This document shows positions 1-8,224 of a stretch of 14,378 nucleotides of DNA, piece by piece (the first letter of the stretch is position 1; each line of letters begins with the position of its first letter). Under the pieces are notes generated by a model that saw only the letters and a list, made by a program, of their open reading frames with translations, made no database searches and was not told the origin of the DNA. The DNA comes from CAZFDT01 sp964518335 (lineage in GTDB: Bacteria; Planctomycetota; Phycisphaerae; Phycisphaerales; Phycisphaeraceae): the NCBI GenBank assembly GCA_964518335.1, contig CAZFDT010000109.1, positions 1 through 14,378 on the forward strand, given 5' to 3'. Position numbers and translations under genes: made by a program.

Positions 1-109
1 GCATCATCACCGCTCACCCACCCACAGCGGAAGGGGGGATCACAGGACGCTTACGATCTTCAATACACTCGGTGCGTGAGGCGACGTATCTGTCTTTGCA
101 GAATACGGG

Positions 110-320
110 TTGGCCTATACCGCGAGTCTGGCCCTGGCCGGCGCCGACTGGCAGACTGATGCCGCCGAGTTCGTCCGCCGCTTCCTCCTGCACGTGCTGC
201 ACCCACGGTCCGTCCGCATCCGCCACGACGGCCTCATGGCCGCCCAAAGCGGTCGGCAAGGTCGAGTGCCGCGAACGGCTGGTCGGACTGCTGAGGCATT
301 CCTATCACAAGGCGGCGTGA
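110..320 (+). pseudogene. Frameshifted remnant of an IS91-type (Y2) transposase
   Basis: In frame from 110 a short stretch from about 164 to 244 reads AEFVRRFLLHVL, a variant RIRH (VRIRHDG) and then LMAA. This is the pattern of the transposase domain of IS91-like (Y2) elements, where EFIRRFLLHVLP is followed by a glycine-phenylalanine variant and RIRHYGLLANR. The continuation expected in the family, KLARCRELLG-like, is found in the next frame as GKVECRERLVGLL, ending at the TGA at 318-320. A single indel near 235-250 therefore separates the two parts. Only about 60 of the usual 300-400 residues are recognisable. The catalytic HUH/tyrosine part is absent and no element ends can be identified. 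It is a decayed fragment that marks the left edge of the locus as a site of past insertion. Recognition is from motif memory only. Confidence 0.55.
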
Positions 321-426
321 ATACCGACCGGGCGAGGCTAAGGTTGGTGCGTCAGAGTATTGGCACAGGGCGGCGCCGTACTTGCTCGCGCGGTCAAAGC
401 GGACAATGTATCAGGCCGCCTGCACT

Positions 427-1923
427 TCAGGAACGTAACAACGTGGCCCGGTTCTCGCTCCATGGCGCCTGCATGGCGAACAGCGATGCGCCATGCAGAT
501 AGCAGCGGATCCTGATACTTCGCTGCAACACGCTTTGCCGATGGGTCGCCTCCGTCAGCGACCGATCGCGCCAACGTATCACATGATCCAGACTGTCGCC
601 CGTGACAAGAGCGCAGTCGTCTCGACCAAAGCCTTCGATCGGTCGTCCCGTGAAGTCGCACAATTCGACAGCGATCCGTCCATGCGAGGCGTCGGCATTC
701 AGTCGCAGTTCGCCCGGCTGCAACGACAGCGGCTTGGTCTCGAGGACGGCTTCCTGAGCGACGCTCCGCGGCTGCAACGCCTGAAAGCGGTCGCGCGGCA
801 GGGACGCCACGCCGATGCGGTAGCGTGCCGACGGTGGCGTTTGCGGGTTGTAATCGGGCATGTCGCAGCGACGCACACCGCTGGCTGCATAGTAGATGAG
901 CATTCGATCACCGTCATACACGATCCTGTCCGAAGTCACAAGCCAATAGCTGTCCCAGGCTCCCGGTTCGCCGCGCTGGAGGAACGTCTGCCGATTGGCC
1001 ACACGATCCCATCGAATCGCGTCGCGGCTGACCAGCAATTGCGTTTCGATCGGACCTTCCTCCATGTTCAGGTCGTGATGCGGCAAGGGGATGCATTCGT
1101 GCATGCGGAAGATGGACAAGATTCCCACGTACTGGTCGCCGCGTCGCGTAACGCTCAGTTGATGGGCCTGATGATTGGGGTCTCCGTCCTGTTCGTCACA
1201 ACGGAACACCTCCAACGGCTCGGACCACTTCGCAAAATCACTTGACCAGGCGGCTCGAACGTAACGGACGCGTTGCCACAGACTGCGGGATGACGCGAAT
1301 ACACCATGCGGCTCGTGTATGCCGCGTAGGTACGCCATGTAACGTCGATTGGCAGGATCCCACACCACGCTCTGGCCCACATCGCTCTTGCCCGCGATAG
1401 CGGGACGACCCAGACGCGGCAACCAGCGCAAGCCATCGGCGCTGGTCGCGCTGTAAACCCATCGCATATCCTGCAACTGATTCACCAGGTTGGGGCGATG
1501 CTGGGGATATGAATCGTAGAGAAGCAGATACCGCTCATCGGGATCGTCGCCATGGTGGTTTTCGATGATGCTTGGACCGTGGACGTTGGGCTCGGGCCCC
1601 AGCACGATGTTCGTGGGCGATAGACCTCGATAGGGGTTCGATTCAGACATGATCCGGGTGAATGACAAGCCATCGTCGCTCTCGGCGTAGCACATCATCT
1701 GATCGGTGCGCATGCCTCCGGCCCCCGACATGTACCACATCCTCATGCCGCCGCCGGCGCGGGGCAGAACACTTCCGTAGATCGTGACGTAGCTGGCCTC
1801 CCAAGGGTACTCGGGCGCCAGGATCGGATTGCCTTCGTGTTTTCGGGGATGCTGCAACTGCCGATCGACGTTGTGTTCCCAACTGATCCGGTGGCGGTCG
1901 AGAAACAACTCCACGTCTGACAT
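427..1923 (-). CDS. GH32/GH43-type five-bladed beta-propeller glycosidase-like protein
   Basis: This 498-residue protein probably acts on a glycan or oligosaccharide. It has the layout of clan GH-J/GH-F style sugar hydrolases: an N-terminal five-bladed propeller (about residues 25-380) followed by a C-terminal beta-sandwich (about 390-455). The propeller shows the typical recurring blades, with GNPILAP and PWE near 31-42, SDDGLSFTRI near 82-91, SADGLRWLP near 161-169, WDPANRRYMAYLRG near 188-201, SRDAIRWDRV near 299-308 and DRMLIYYAA near 339-347. The sandwich contains GELRLNADAS and a GRPIEGF segment, which are common in planctomycete GH32-like proteins. The start at 1923 is preferred to an upstream ATG at 1968 because GGAG lies five bases before it. 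There is no signal peptide, so it should be cytoplasmic, unlike the gene before it. It follows the GH123-like gene by 58 bp and ends the minus-strand series. The catalytic acids cannot be assigned safely and the substrate is unknown. Confidence 0.72.
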   Translation of the reverse strand: MSDVELFLDRHRISWEHNVDRQLQHPRKHEGNPILAPEYPWEASYVTIYGSVLPRAGGGMRMWYMSGAGGMRTDQMMCYAESDDGLSFTRIMSESNPYRGLSPTNIVLGPEPNVHGPSIIENHHGDDPDERYLLLYDSYPQHRPNLVNQLQDMRWVYSATSADGLRWLPRLGRPAIAGKSDVGQSVVWDPANRRYMAYLRGIHEPHGVFASSRSLWQRVRYVRAAWSSDFAKWSEPLEVFRCDEQDGDPNHQAHQLSVTRRGDQYVGILSIFRMHECIPLPHHDLNMEEGPIETQLLVSRDAIRWDRVANRQTFLQRGEPGAWDSYWLVTSDRIVYDGDRMLIYYAASGVRRCDMPDYNPQTPPSARYRIGVASLPRDRFQALQPRSVAQEAVLETKPLSLQPGELRLNADASHGRIAVELCDFTGRPIEGFGRDDCALVTGDSLDHVIRWRDRSLTEATHRQSVLQRSIRIRCYLHGASLFAMQAPWSENRATLLRS

Positions 1924-1981
1924 GCATGCTCCACGGCTGGGCAAAGGCGCGTTTGTCGATGCACGCAAAGCCGACGACGTG

Positions 1982-4858
1982 TCACTCGGCGGCGAGACGG
2001 GCGCGGATTCGGATCAACAGGTCGCTGATGCGCCGTCTCTCCACGTCAAAGCGCGTGGGATCGTCAGTGTAGCGGGTCATGCTGTGGGCGACCTCAGGGT
2101 TGACCGCCAGAATACTCGACGCTTCGTCGAGCAGCGACCTTGTCTCCCGTGCATCTTGCGCCGAGGCGTGAGGTAAGCGTTGTGCCAGTTGTTGGGAGGC
2201 CTCTTTGAGAAGCCAGAGATATTCGTAGTCCTCTATCCCCTCTCGCAGGTTGACCAGACGGATCGATGCCAGCGGCTTCATGCCGGGCCCGGGATAGAGC
2301 AGATATCCCTCGCCGTTGACCGGTCGATAGGGGTTGGCGATCCACGGGCGGCTGGGCCAACGATCGGCGGGGTCGTCGTGCCCCACATTCTCACAGTATG
2401 GACCTCCCGCCCAGTCGTTGGTCGCCCAGTACAGCAAACCTTGCGCCCCGTACTTCCACGACAGCCATGGCAGAATGCGCGTATCAACGGCCGGGTATTC
2501 CAGGAAGAAATTGGCGTGCGGATGCTTGGGCGTCGAGCAAGTGTACCACCATGTTTCCTCGCCCATCTGGCGACGCGATGCGGCGGTGCTGGCATCGTAC
2601 ACGTTGGTCAGCGGCACATGGATGTCGATCACGCCTTCGGGAAAGAAGCCCCAAGGCGCGGTCGTCAGCACTGGACATCCCGGCGCGCTGGCGCGGCTGA
2701 TCTCGACTAACTCGATCAACTCTGTCGAGGCGTGCCGGGGTTCGTCAAACATATTGTGATACGCACGATCGGCCCAACCCTTCTTCTGAAGATGCGCCCA
2801 GTACACACTGAGGTAGTGCGTCATGAATTGGCGGTAACGATCATCAATTCGCCAAGGCCCGTGAGGGCGACCTGCATCATCCCGATGACCTGCCGCGAGA
2901 ATGGTTTCTTGGCCAGTCGCGCGATCGATGACAGGCCAACGATCGTACCATTCATACGCGTTGTGAATCGGGGCTATATTGAAACACGTGGCGTTTCGCT
3001 CATCGAGCAGATAACTCAGCAGACGATCCTGCTCGGTGAAATCAAAGGTGATGGCGCCGTCCGGTTCCCGGTACGTGCGAATGTACGACCGCGCGTCGCG
3101 GGTGAAGACATTGTCGATGGGCGTCACACGATGGTCGAGGTGCATGCCCAGCCACTGCTTGACAGTCTCCCAGTCCAGATCCTCATCCTTCACGCCATAG
3201 AAAAGCTTCAGGTAGCCCCGATTGAACCAGAAACTGGTGCGCAAGTGCGTCTGGTCGGGCAGGGTGAAATCCCAGACCTCCAGCTCGACGGGGACACTCA
3301 GCGTGGTGGACTGATCGGAGTGGTCTGCGGCGGGCAGCGTGACCGCGACGTGAGTGCGATACACGCCAGCCGGTGTGTGTTTGGGCACGAAGACCGTGCA
3401 CCAGATCGGCTGAAACTCATCGGCGGGCAGTGTCACCGGGCCATCGGGCATCAAGGGGTCGGGCGTCCACCCGCTGCGCCCGACCGAATACCCCAGCGGC
3501 TTGGCCTCGACATAGCCCACCGGGTTGATGCGGAGCGGCGGCAGCGGCCCAGGACCGGTCCACGACCCCGCCGTAACCGTCGTGTGATCGACTTGATGCC
3601 CGGTCAAAGGGATCAGCACAAGCTGAAAGCTCTCGTATTCGTTGCCGGCGGCGGCAATCCGCACTCGATGGACATGCTCATCCGTAAGCCAGTCGTGGCG
3701 CGGCTCCGATGTGTCCGGCGTGCGATACACCTTGCGCGTCGCGCTCTCGGATCGCACCGCCACGGGTGCGCCGGGTAACTTCTGTCGCAGTGCCTCAACG
3801 ATCGCGGCAAACTGCGCCCGGCTCGCCAGCTCACGGGTGCGCTCATCCATGGTCACCACATCATGCCCGCCCGATCCGCCGGGGGGACTCGACCACGTCG
3901 CACGTATCGGAAGCGCCTCGCGGTCGGGCGACGCTATCGCGCCGAAAAGCACGGCACGGTCGCCATCCGACGACACTTGAACCTCGACCTGTGTCCGCCG
4001 TGCGCCCGCGAACAGCGTCCCAAGCTCGCACCGCACACTGCGAGACGACGCGCCGCTGGCCCATGAAGTGATCGGCGCGGGGTCTGTGAAAGACTCGCCG
4101 TTCCACCGGCTTGCCGCAACGCGAACCTGTCCACGGCGACCCAGGATTGCGTACAGGTCCAGCGTGATGTCCGGCGCACCGTCGAGTTCCATCACAAAAC
4201 GTCCTTCGCGCATGATGTCGATGGAAAACCCGACGAGTGAGCTGTCGGGCCGGCGCGCATCCAGGACGCTGCGCACATCCTGCCCTTGAAGTTGGGGCAC
4301 GAGGATGAAGCGATCGAAGAACACGCGCGAAGCATCGCCCGACGACTCGGGGGTGTCGCCGCACATCCAGATGAACTGCGCCTGCGCCGGCACAATGGCG
4401 CCGATGCGAACGAGCGCCCACTGGTCGTCGCGGACATGTGTCAGGTTGAGCGACGATGGCGCGATGGAATGATTGCGTTGCGCATCGTCGTACACGCCCG
4501 CCTGAATGGCGGGGAGCCCTCGCGCGTCACGCCGCACCTTGATCCGGGCGTAGGCGTCGTACTCGAGGCCTGGCATCAGTTGTGACTCGTCCCAGTGCCA
4601 CTGCACGACCCAGTTTCTGTCCGTGGCTTGGAACACTGCCACCGAGCCGTCAAGCGTGTCATCGTCACGCACTCCCCCCTCAGCAGTCCGTCCGATCCGC
4701 ATCGCCGACCGGGGAAGCGAATCCTCGGCGATCACTGCCGACGCGTCGTTCAAGACCGCCTGCGTGTCGCTCTCGGATACCAGTGTCAGCTCACCCATCG
4801 CCACGGGGACGTGCGCGCACAACATCAGCAGCACTGCGGATAGCGTCAATTGGTTCAT
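1982..4858 (-). CDS. Secreted GH123/DUF4091 catalytic-domain glycoside hydrolase-like protein
   Basis: A 958-residue exported protein of the DUF4091 group, now treated as the GH123 catalytic domain. Characterised GH123 members remove beta-linked N-acetylgalactosamine with neighbouring-group help and an adjacent Asp-Glu pair. Residues 1-22 form a Sec signal peptide (MNQLTLSAVLLMLCAHVPVAMG). Next come about 400 residues of beta-rich accessory domains. A TIM-barrel region carries MFDEP with D705 and E706 at the position expected for the Asp-Glu pair. Near the C-terminus is the family hallmark REGIEDYEY at 872-880, preceded by GPGMKPLASIRL. I chose the ATG at 4858 because it begins the signal peptide; the ATG at 4915 adds a charged, non-conserved 19-residue tail. 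The ribosome site is weak (GAGAAA). There is no PEP-CTERM tail. The gene starts 63 bp after the prepilin-like gene and precedes the propeller gene. The family is well supported; the substrate is inferred only. Confidence 0.82.
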   Translation of the reverse strand: MNQLTLSAVLLMLCAHVPVAMGELTLVSESDTQAVLNDASAVIAEDSLPRSAMRIGRTAEGGVRDDDTLDGSVAVFQATDRNWVVQWHWDESQLMPGLEYDAYARIKVRRDARGLPAIQAGVYDDAQRNHSIAPSSLNLTHVRDDQWALVRIGAIVPAQAQFIWMCGDTPESSGDASRVFFDRFILVPQLQGQDVRSVLDARRPDSSLVGFSIDIMREGRFVMELDGAPDITLDLYAILGRRGQVRVAASRWNGESFTDPAPITSWASGASSRSVRCELGTLFAGARRTQVEVQVSSDGDRAVLFGAIASPDREALPIRATWSSPPGGSGGHDVVTMDERTRELASRAQFAAIVEALRQKLPGAPVAVRSESATRKVYRTPDTSEPRHDWLTDEHVHRVRIAAAGNEYESFQLVLIPLTGHQVDHTTVTAGSWTGPGPLPPLRINPVGYVEAKPLGYSVGRSGWTPDPLMPDGPVTLPADEFQPIWCTVFVPKHTPAGVYRTHVAVTLPAADHSDQSTTLSVPVELEVWDFTLPDQTHLRTSFWFNRGYLKLFYGVKDEDLDWETVKQWLGMHLDHRVTPIDNVFTRDARSYIRTYREPDGAITFDFTEQDRLLSYLLDERNATCFNIAPIHNAYEWYDRWPVIDRATGQETILAAGHRDDAGRPHGPWRIDDRYRQFMTHYLSVYWAHLQKKGWADRAYHNMFDEPRHASTELIELVEISRASAPGCPVLTTAPWGFFPEGVIDIHVPLTNVYDASTAASRRQMGEETWWYTCSTPKHPHANFFLEYPAVDTRILPWLSWKYGAQGLLYWATNDWAGGPYCENVGHDDPADRWPSRPWIANPYRPVNGEGYLLYPGPGMKPLASIRLVNLREGIEDYEYLWLLKEASQQLAQRLPHASAQDARETRSLLDEASSILAVNPEVAHSMTRYTDDPTRFDVERRRISDLLIRIRARLAAE

Positions 4859-4921
4859 ATCGTTGTTTCTCGTGATGATGCGCCCTGTCGCAACTGTCTG
4901 GTCATCCGATGACACGGCGGC

Positions 4922-5731
4922 TCACCATGGATCGGGTGGATCCCAGCGCAGGCCGGTGGGCAGAATGCCCTCGGTGGCCGCGTGACCGTCCCCGTAAAGC
5001 ATGTTCGCGCTCTTATTGTGTCGGTACGTCCACTGCTCGTTGGGTGTGCCGTCGAGGTTGACGCCGCGGCCATTGCCAAGCGCGCCGGAGTTGTGGTATG
5101 GCGCTATGTCGATGGAGTCGGTGTCGTGGTCCATCAGCATGATGCGATTGCCGGTGAGGTCCTCGAACCGGGGCTTGACCTTCCACGGCGTCTTGCCGTA
5201 CTTGCCCGCGTTGTTGAAGTACGTCCCCGGCGACCACTCGCCGTTGGCCAGTTTGCCGTTGCCCACGTGCCAGCTCAGGGCATAGTCCTCCAGCGGCGTC
5301 CACCCGAAGAATGAGGTTTTGCCATCGCGCGTTCGTTGGCCGTGCGCCATTTCACTGGGGCACAGCAGCACGCCATAACCGCGCCAGGTCTCGTCATTGG
5401 CCGACGGTTGTGAAAACGGATACCGCCCGATCATGTGCCTTGTCATCACTTCGCACCAGCTTCGATTCGTGCTCTCGTCCCAGATGGGCATCACCAGGCC
5501 CTTGTTCTCATCGCCCCAAGCCACGAACACCATGTATTGCTGACGCTCGTTCGACAGGCAGGAACTGGTCCGGGCGACCTCCCGAGCAGTCCCCAGGGCT
5601 GGAAGCAGAAGCGCGATCAGCAGGGTGACGATGCTGATGACCACAAGCAGCTCGATGAGCGTGAAGCCATGCACGGCGTTTCGTATCCGCGGTTGCGAAG
5701 CGTTCGACACGTCGAGGGAAGTGCGGTTCAT
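4922..5731 (-). CDS. Prepilin-like DUF1559-type protein with type II secretion/type IV pilin leader
   Basis: A 269-residue protein with a class III (prepilin) leader: a short positively charged N-terminus, the cleavage site G22/F23 and the classic FTLIELLVVISI followed by a hydrophobic helix ending in LLLPAL and A-R-E. The C-terminus has the H-x-x-S-A-N-M-L-Y-GDGH pattern that ends most planctomycete DUF1559 proteins. This places it as a membrane-inserted pseudopilin-like protein, not an enzyme. Such proteins occur in very large numbers in planctomycetes and their role is not settled. The start at 5731 has an excellent ribosome site (AAAGGAG six bases upstream) and is preferred to the ATG at 5755. 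Its ATG overlaps the stop of the upstream PEP-CTERM gene as ATGA, so translation is probably coupled. The GH123-like gene follows 63 bp later. Confidence 0.88.
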   Translation of the reverse strand: MNRTSLDVSNASQPRIRNAVHGFTLIELLVVISIVTLLIALLLPALGTAREVARTSSCLSNERQQYMVFVAWGDENKGLVMPIWDESTNRSWCEVMTRHMIGRYPFSQPSANDETWRGYGVLLCPSEMAHGQRTRDGKTSFFGWTPLEDYALSWHVGNGKLANGEWSPGTYFNNAGKYGKTPWKVKPRFEDLTGNRIMLMDHDTDSIDIAPYHNSGALGNGRGVNLDGTPNEQWTYRHNKSANMLYGDGHAATEGILPTGLRWDPPDPW

Positions 5732-7221
5732 CGTGTCTCCTTTCGTCTTCGGCAAGCCGCGAGAAGGAACGCCCAGGTCGCAACCGCGGCCGTACCCGGC
5801 TCGGGCACCATGGCAAACGGAGCTTGCGTGTGATACTTGAACAGATCACCGGTCCCGGCGGGAAGCGTGATGTCCAGATATCGCTGCAAACCCGACGCAG
5901 CCAGCATGGTTGGAAGCACTTCGACGGCGCCGGTCAACCGATTGAGGCGTTGAACCTCGGCGATCGAGACGTCAAACAGCAAGCGGATCGTGTCTTCACC
6001 GGCCTGGGCGTCCATGTCCGCGCCGTGACGGAGATTGACGACCATGAAATACTCTTCGCCCAGCACGTCCTGAAAGAATGAAACCTGGGCGCCGTAATCG
6101 ACACCCGTGATTCCATGGAACGCGCCACGACCGGTGAACGCGTCAATGTCGGCAAAGTCATTCAGCACGTCGCCGACGAAGCGGACGCTTTCATCCACCG
6201 GGCGCAGCATCGGCAGCGATCGGCCGAGATGGCGCAGCTCCGGCATCGCCGATTGGATATGGTAATACACTTCGGTGGGTTGGTTGGTCACGATGTCGAT
6301 GATGGCCTCGGGATACTGATTGCCGTCGGAGCGGAGGTAGATGAAATACTTGATGCCCAGGCCGCCGTATCCAAGAAACGTGAACCCTTGGAACCGGATG
6401 TCCGATTCCGACGGAAGCCGATGGAGGATGTCATTGCCGGCCTCATCGCGCCCATACGCCTGCATGAACTTCCAAACCGGGATGTTGTGCTGCAGCGAGG
6501 CGTTGCGCACAACGGCCATCGTCTTGAAGTAGTCGCTTTCCGTGGTTCCATCACGGCGCATGGGGTAATGCGTGTAGCTGAGGAGATCGGGTTTGCCGAC
6601 ACCTTCGGACTGCAGGTGCCCAATCAAGGTATTGATGTCCAACTTGGACACGGACAGGTTGACGTAGAGCAGCGGCTCGGGGACGCCGGTGACACTGACG
6701 TTGCTCTGGTACGTCGAACGAGCCCAGCCCATCCGCTGAGCGATCTCGGGCAGGTCGTCTTCCAGCGGCTCATCAAAGACTTGGATGGCCGTCGGCCCGT
6801 TGCCGATCGACATCGCGTAGTTCACGTCGTTCTGGAAGTTGGTGAACGAGGTGCCGATGGAGTCGGCCTGCCAGTCCAGCCCGACGCGCTCGGCTTCAAG
6901 AAGATGATGGGCGTGTCTCAACTCCAGCGTATGCGTGTCGGACGAGTTGTAAGCCATGAACTGCGTGAACCCGGCGGCGGCATAACGCTCGATGCGCTGC
7001 TGAGCGGTAAAGTCCTCCGGCAGCCCGGTGCCTCGGTGCCACGCGCCGACCGGGAAATCGGGGTGCCGCTGCGCCCAAAGCGAGTACCGCTGCGTATAAG
7101 GGTGCAAACCTCCGGAGGGGAACGGCGAATCGTCCGCCGCCGCCGGCCGCGTCGGGGTGACGAGCAAGTTCATCGCCCCGACGAATGCCAGGATGCAGAA
7201 TGTCAGCATCCACCGTGTCAC
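5728..7221 (-). CDS. PEP-CTERM protein with TIM-barrel glycosidase-like domain
   Basis: A 497-residue exported protein. It starts at a GTG at 7221 with GGAG nine bases upstream; the ATG at 7209, four codons in, is the alternative. Any longer reading into the previous gene is a shadow of the DNRLRE gene. A signal peptide occupies about residues 1-29, ending PAAA. The body looks like a TIM-barrel glycoside hydrolase: FPVGAWHR near 56-62, YAAAGFTQFMAYN at 80-92, QVFDEP with D150-E151 at a strand end, LLSYTHYPMRR near 213-223, FLGYGGLGIKYFIYL near 282-296, and a later beta-rich part. The tail VPEPGTAAV plus a short hydrophobic helix and RRRK (472-494) is a PEP-CTERM signal, which an exosortase would process. 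The stop overlaps the prepilin-like start by four bases. No exact GH family can be named. The FDEP motif resembles that of the GH123-like neighbour, so a distant relation is possible. Confidence 0.75.
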   Translation of the reverse strand: MTRWMLTFCILAFVGAMNLLVTPTRPAAADDSPFPSGGLHPYTQRYSLWAQRHPDFPVGAWHRGTGLPEDFTAQQRIERYAAAGFTQFMAYNSSDTHTLELRHAHHLLEAERVGLDWQADSIGTSFTNFQNDVNYAMSIGNGPTAIQVFDEPLEDDLPEIAQRMGWARSTYQSNVSVTGVPEPLLYVNLSVSKLDINTLIGHLQSEGVGKPDLLSYTHYPMRRDGTTESDYFKTMAVVRNASLQHNIPVWKFMQAYGRDEAGNDILHRLPSESDIRFQGFTFLGYGGLGIKYFIYLRSDGNQYPEAIIDIVTNQPTEVYYHIQSAMPELRHLGRSLPMLRPVDESVRFVGDVLNDFADIDAFTGRGAFHGITGVDYGAQVSFFQDVLGEEYFMVVNLRHGADMDAQAGEDTIRLLFDVSIAEVQRLNRLTGAVEVLPTMLAASGLQRYLDITLPAGTGDLFKYHTQAPFAMVPEPGTAAVATWAFLLAACRRRKETR

Positions 7222-7225
7222 TTGC

Positions 7226-7249
7226 GGAGTCTCCAAAATAAGCCTGGAG
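7226..7249 (-). promoter_or_regulatory. Possible hairpin covering the ribosome site of the TIM-barrel gene
   Basis: Read on the minus strand, CTCCA, a nine-base loop and TGGAG (7249-7231) can pair, and the following ACTCC gives a competing partner for the same GGAG. This GGAG is the only plausible ribosome site for the GTG start at 7221. Pairing could therefore dampen translation initiation of the TIM-barrel gene and, through the ATGA overlap, of the prepilin-like gene. The stem is only five base pairs, so chance is a serious alternative. Confidence 0.25.
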
Positions 7250-7271
7250 TGATCTGGCACGCGCACCTTGC

Positions 7272-8096
7272 TCAGCGCCGTCGGACCATCAGTGCAAGAC
7301 CCATTCCCACGAGCGCGAGGCTCGCCGGCTCGGGAATCGGTGAAAACGTGACGACCAGTTGCGGATCGTTCGCCGAACCGGCGTTCACCGATGTGAAACG
7401 CGCGAGCACCCAGTTGCTGCCGACATTCCGCAGCAGGAACCCATGATTGGCGATGCCGCCATTGCCGTTCTCGAAGTCGAGCCAGGCCTGCACCATATCG
7501 GTGACGTCCCACTCGATGATGGTTCCCACAGGGGTCGTGTTGCTGATGTCCTGATCCGCGAGGTAGTTGGTGCCGTTGTAATCCTGGTCGTAGATGGGGC
7601 CGTTGCTGCCGGTTTCCGCCGTGCCCCATCCCACGGTGTTGAACGACTTGTAGTTCCAGTTCATCTCACCCGCGGTCGCGGCCGCACCCGTCTTGGTCCC
7701 GTAGTGGCTGGTGACGTCGGTGATCGTGGGATTGACGCGAAACTTGTCGGTGACCGGGTTGCTGGTCATCTCGCTGCTGACCGCGCCCAGGTGCAGCCTG
7801 AGTACTGCGGAGTCAATCTGGATCAGATTGCTGACGGGAATCTGTCCCGTGCCGTTGCCGAAGATGTCGTTGAACTCCAGCAGTCCGTAGCGATAGGTGG
7901 GGCTTCCACCCAGTGCCCCACCGACCTGCATCTGCGTTTCGCCGCCGAAGTTGAGAGTCGGGTGGGAGATGCGAACGTGGGTATCCAAGACGGAGACACC
8001 ATTGACGCCGTTTTCCAAAGTGACCATTGTCGAGGCTTGCGCGCCGCCGCACAGCACCATGAGCGCCGCGCCTGCCAGCATGCTCTTGCCGATCAT
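7272..8096 (-). CDS. DNRLRE-type PEP-CTERM surface protein
   Basis: A 274-residue exported protein. The first 21 residues (MIGKSMLAGAALMVLCGGAQA) are a Sec signal peptide. Residues about 23-250 form a beta-rich domain with the DNRLRE-like layout: an early TLENGVNGVSVLDTHV segment in place of the usual D-x-x-I, then YRYGLLEFN, AVLRLHLG, WDVTDMVQAWLDFENGNGGI, GFLLRN and a closing DPQLVVTFS strand. Such domains are non-catalytic and often accompany polysaccharide-acting or surface proteins. The tail IPEPASLAL, hydrophobic helix and terminal RRR (254-274) is a clear PEP-CTERM sorting signal. AAAGGAG lies six bases before the ATG, supporting the start. The gene follows the regulator after 128 bp and precedes the TIM-barrel PEP-CTERM gene by 50 bp. 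It is probably a structural or binding component at the cell surface. Confidence 0.87.
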   Translation of the reverse strand: MIGKSMLAGAALMVLCGGAQASTMVTLENGVNGVSVLDTHVRISHPTLNFGGETQMQVGGALGGSPTYRYGLLEFNDIFGNGTGQIPVSNLIQIDSAVLRLHLGAVSSEMTSNPVTDKFRVNPTITDVTSHYGTKTGAAATAGEMNWNYKSFNTVGWGTAETGSNGPIYDQDYNGTNYLADQDISNTTPVGTIIEWDVTDMVQAWLDFENGNGGIANHGFLLRNVGSNWVLARFTSVNAGSANDPQLVVTFSPIPEPASLALVGMGLALMVRRR

Positions 8097-8199
8097 GTCC
8101 TGCTCCTTTGCATATACGCTGGTGAAGATGATGAAATCCAGAGTTGCTCATACTCCATGGGGTTGACTCACGCGTGTTTCACCGCATTTCCACCTCCTC

Positions 8200-8219
8200 T
8201 GACCACGGGGTCATTTTTT
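8200..8219 (+). terminator. Terminator-like hairpin with T-run, plus-strand orientation
   Basis: TGACC, loop ACGG, GGTCA is followed directly by six T residues. This is the form of a small intrinsic terminator read on the plus strand, just outside the stop of the regulator gene. No plus-strand gene precedes it, so it would only stop antisense transcription entering the regulator gene. On the minus strand the A-run comes before the stem, so it is not a terminator for the regulator. It could equally be a protein-binding palindrome ahead of the DNRLRE gene. Confidence 0.3.
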
Positions 8220-8224
8220 ATGCG

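Noticed and set aside
412..422. CAGGC-C-GCCTG palindrome just past the stop of the GH32-like gene
   Set aside because: The stem cannot exceed four pairs with a three-base loop and there is no T-run, so it is not a credible terminator.
493..1245. Plus-strand open frame (250 codons) opposite the GH32-like gene
   Set aside because: Shadow of the propeller gene; no motif or ribosome site supports it.
2732..3778. Plus-strand open frame (348 codons) opposite the GH123-like gene
   Set aside because: It lies fully inside a well-supported gene on the other strand, and its translation has no family motif.
6115..7446. Long plus-strand open frame (443 codons) opposite the TIM-barrel gene
   Set aside because: It is antisense to a gene with a signal peptide, a PEP-CTERM tail and coupling. 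Its translation shows no recognisable domain and is typical of GC-rich shadow frames.
7222..7629. N-terminal extension of the TIM-barrel frame up to 7629
   Set aside because: It runs through the DNRLRE gene in another frame and has no domain. The signal peptide and ribosome site place the start at 7221.
8097..8160. Promoter for the DNRLRE gene using the GTATATG near 8112-8117
   Set aside because: Only a loose -10 match with no acceptable -35, and no ATATCA operator site nearby, so I could not support it.
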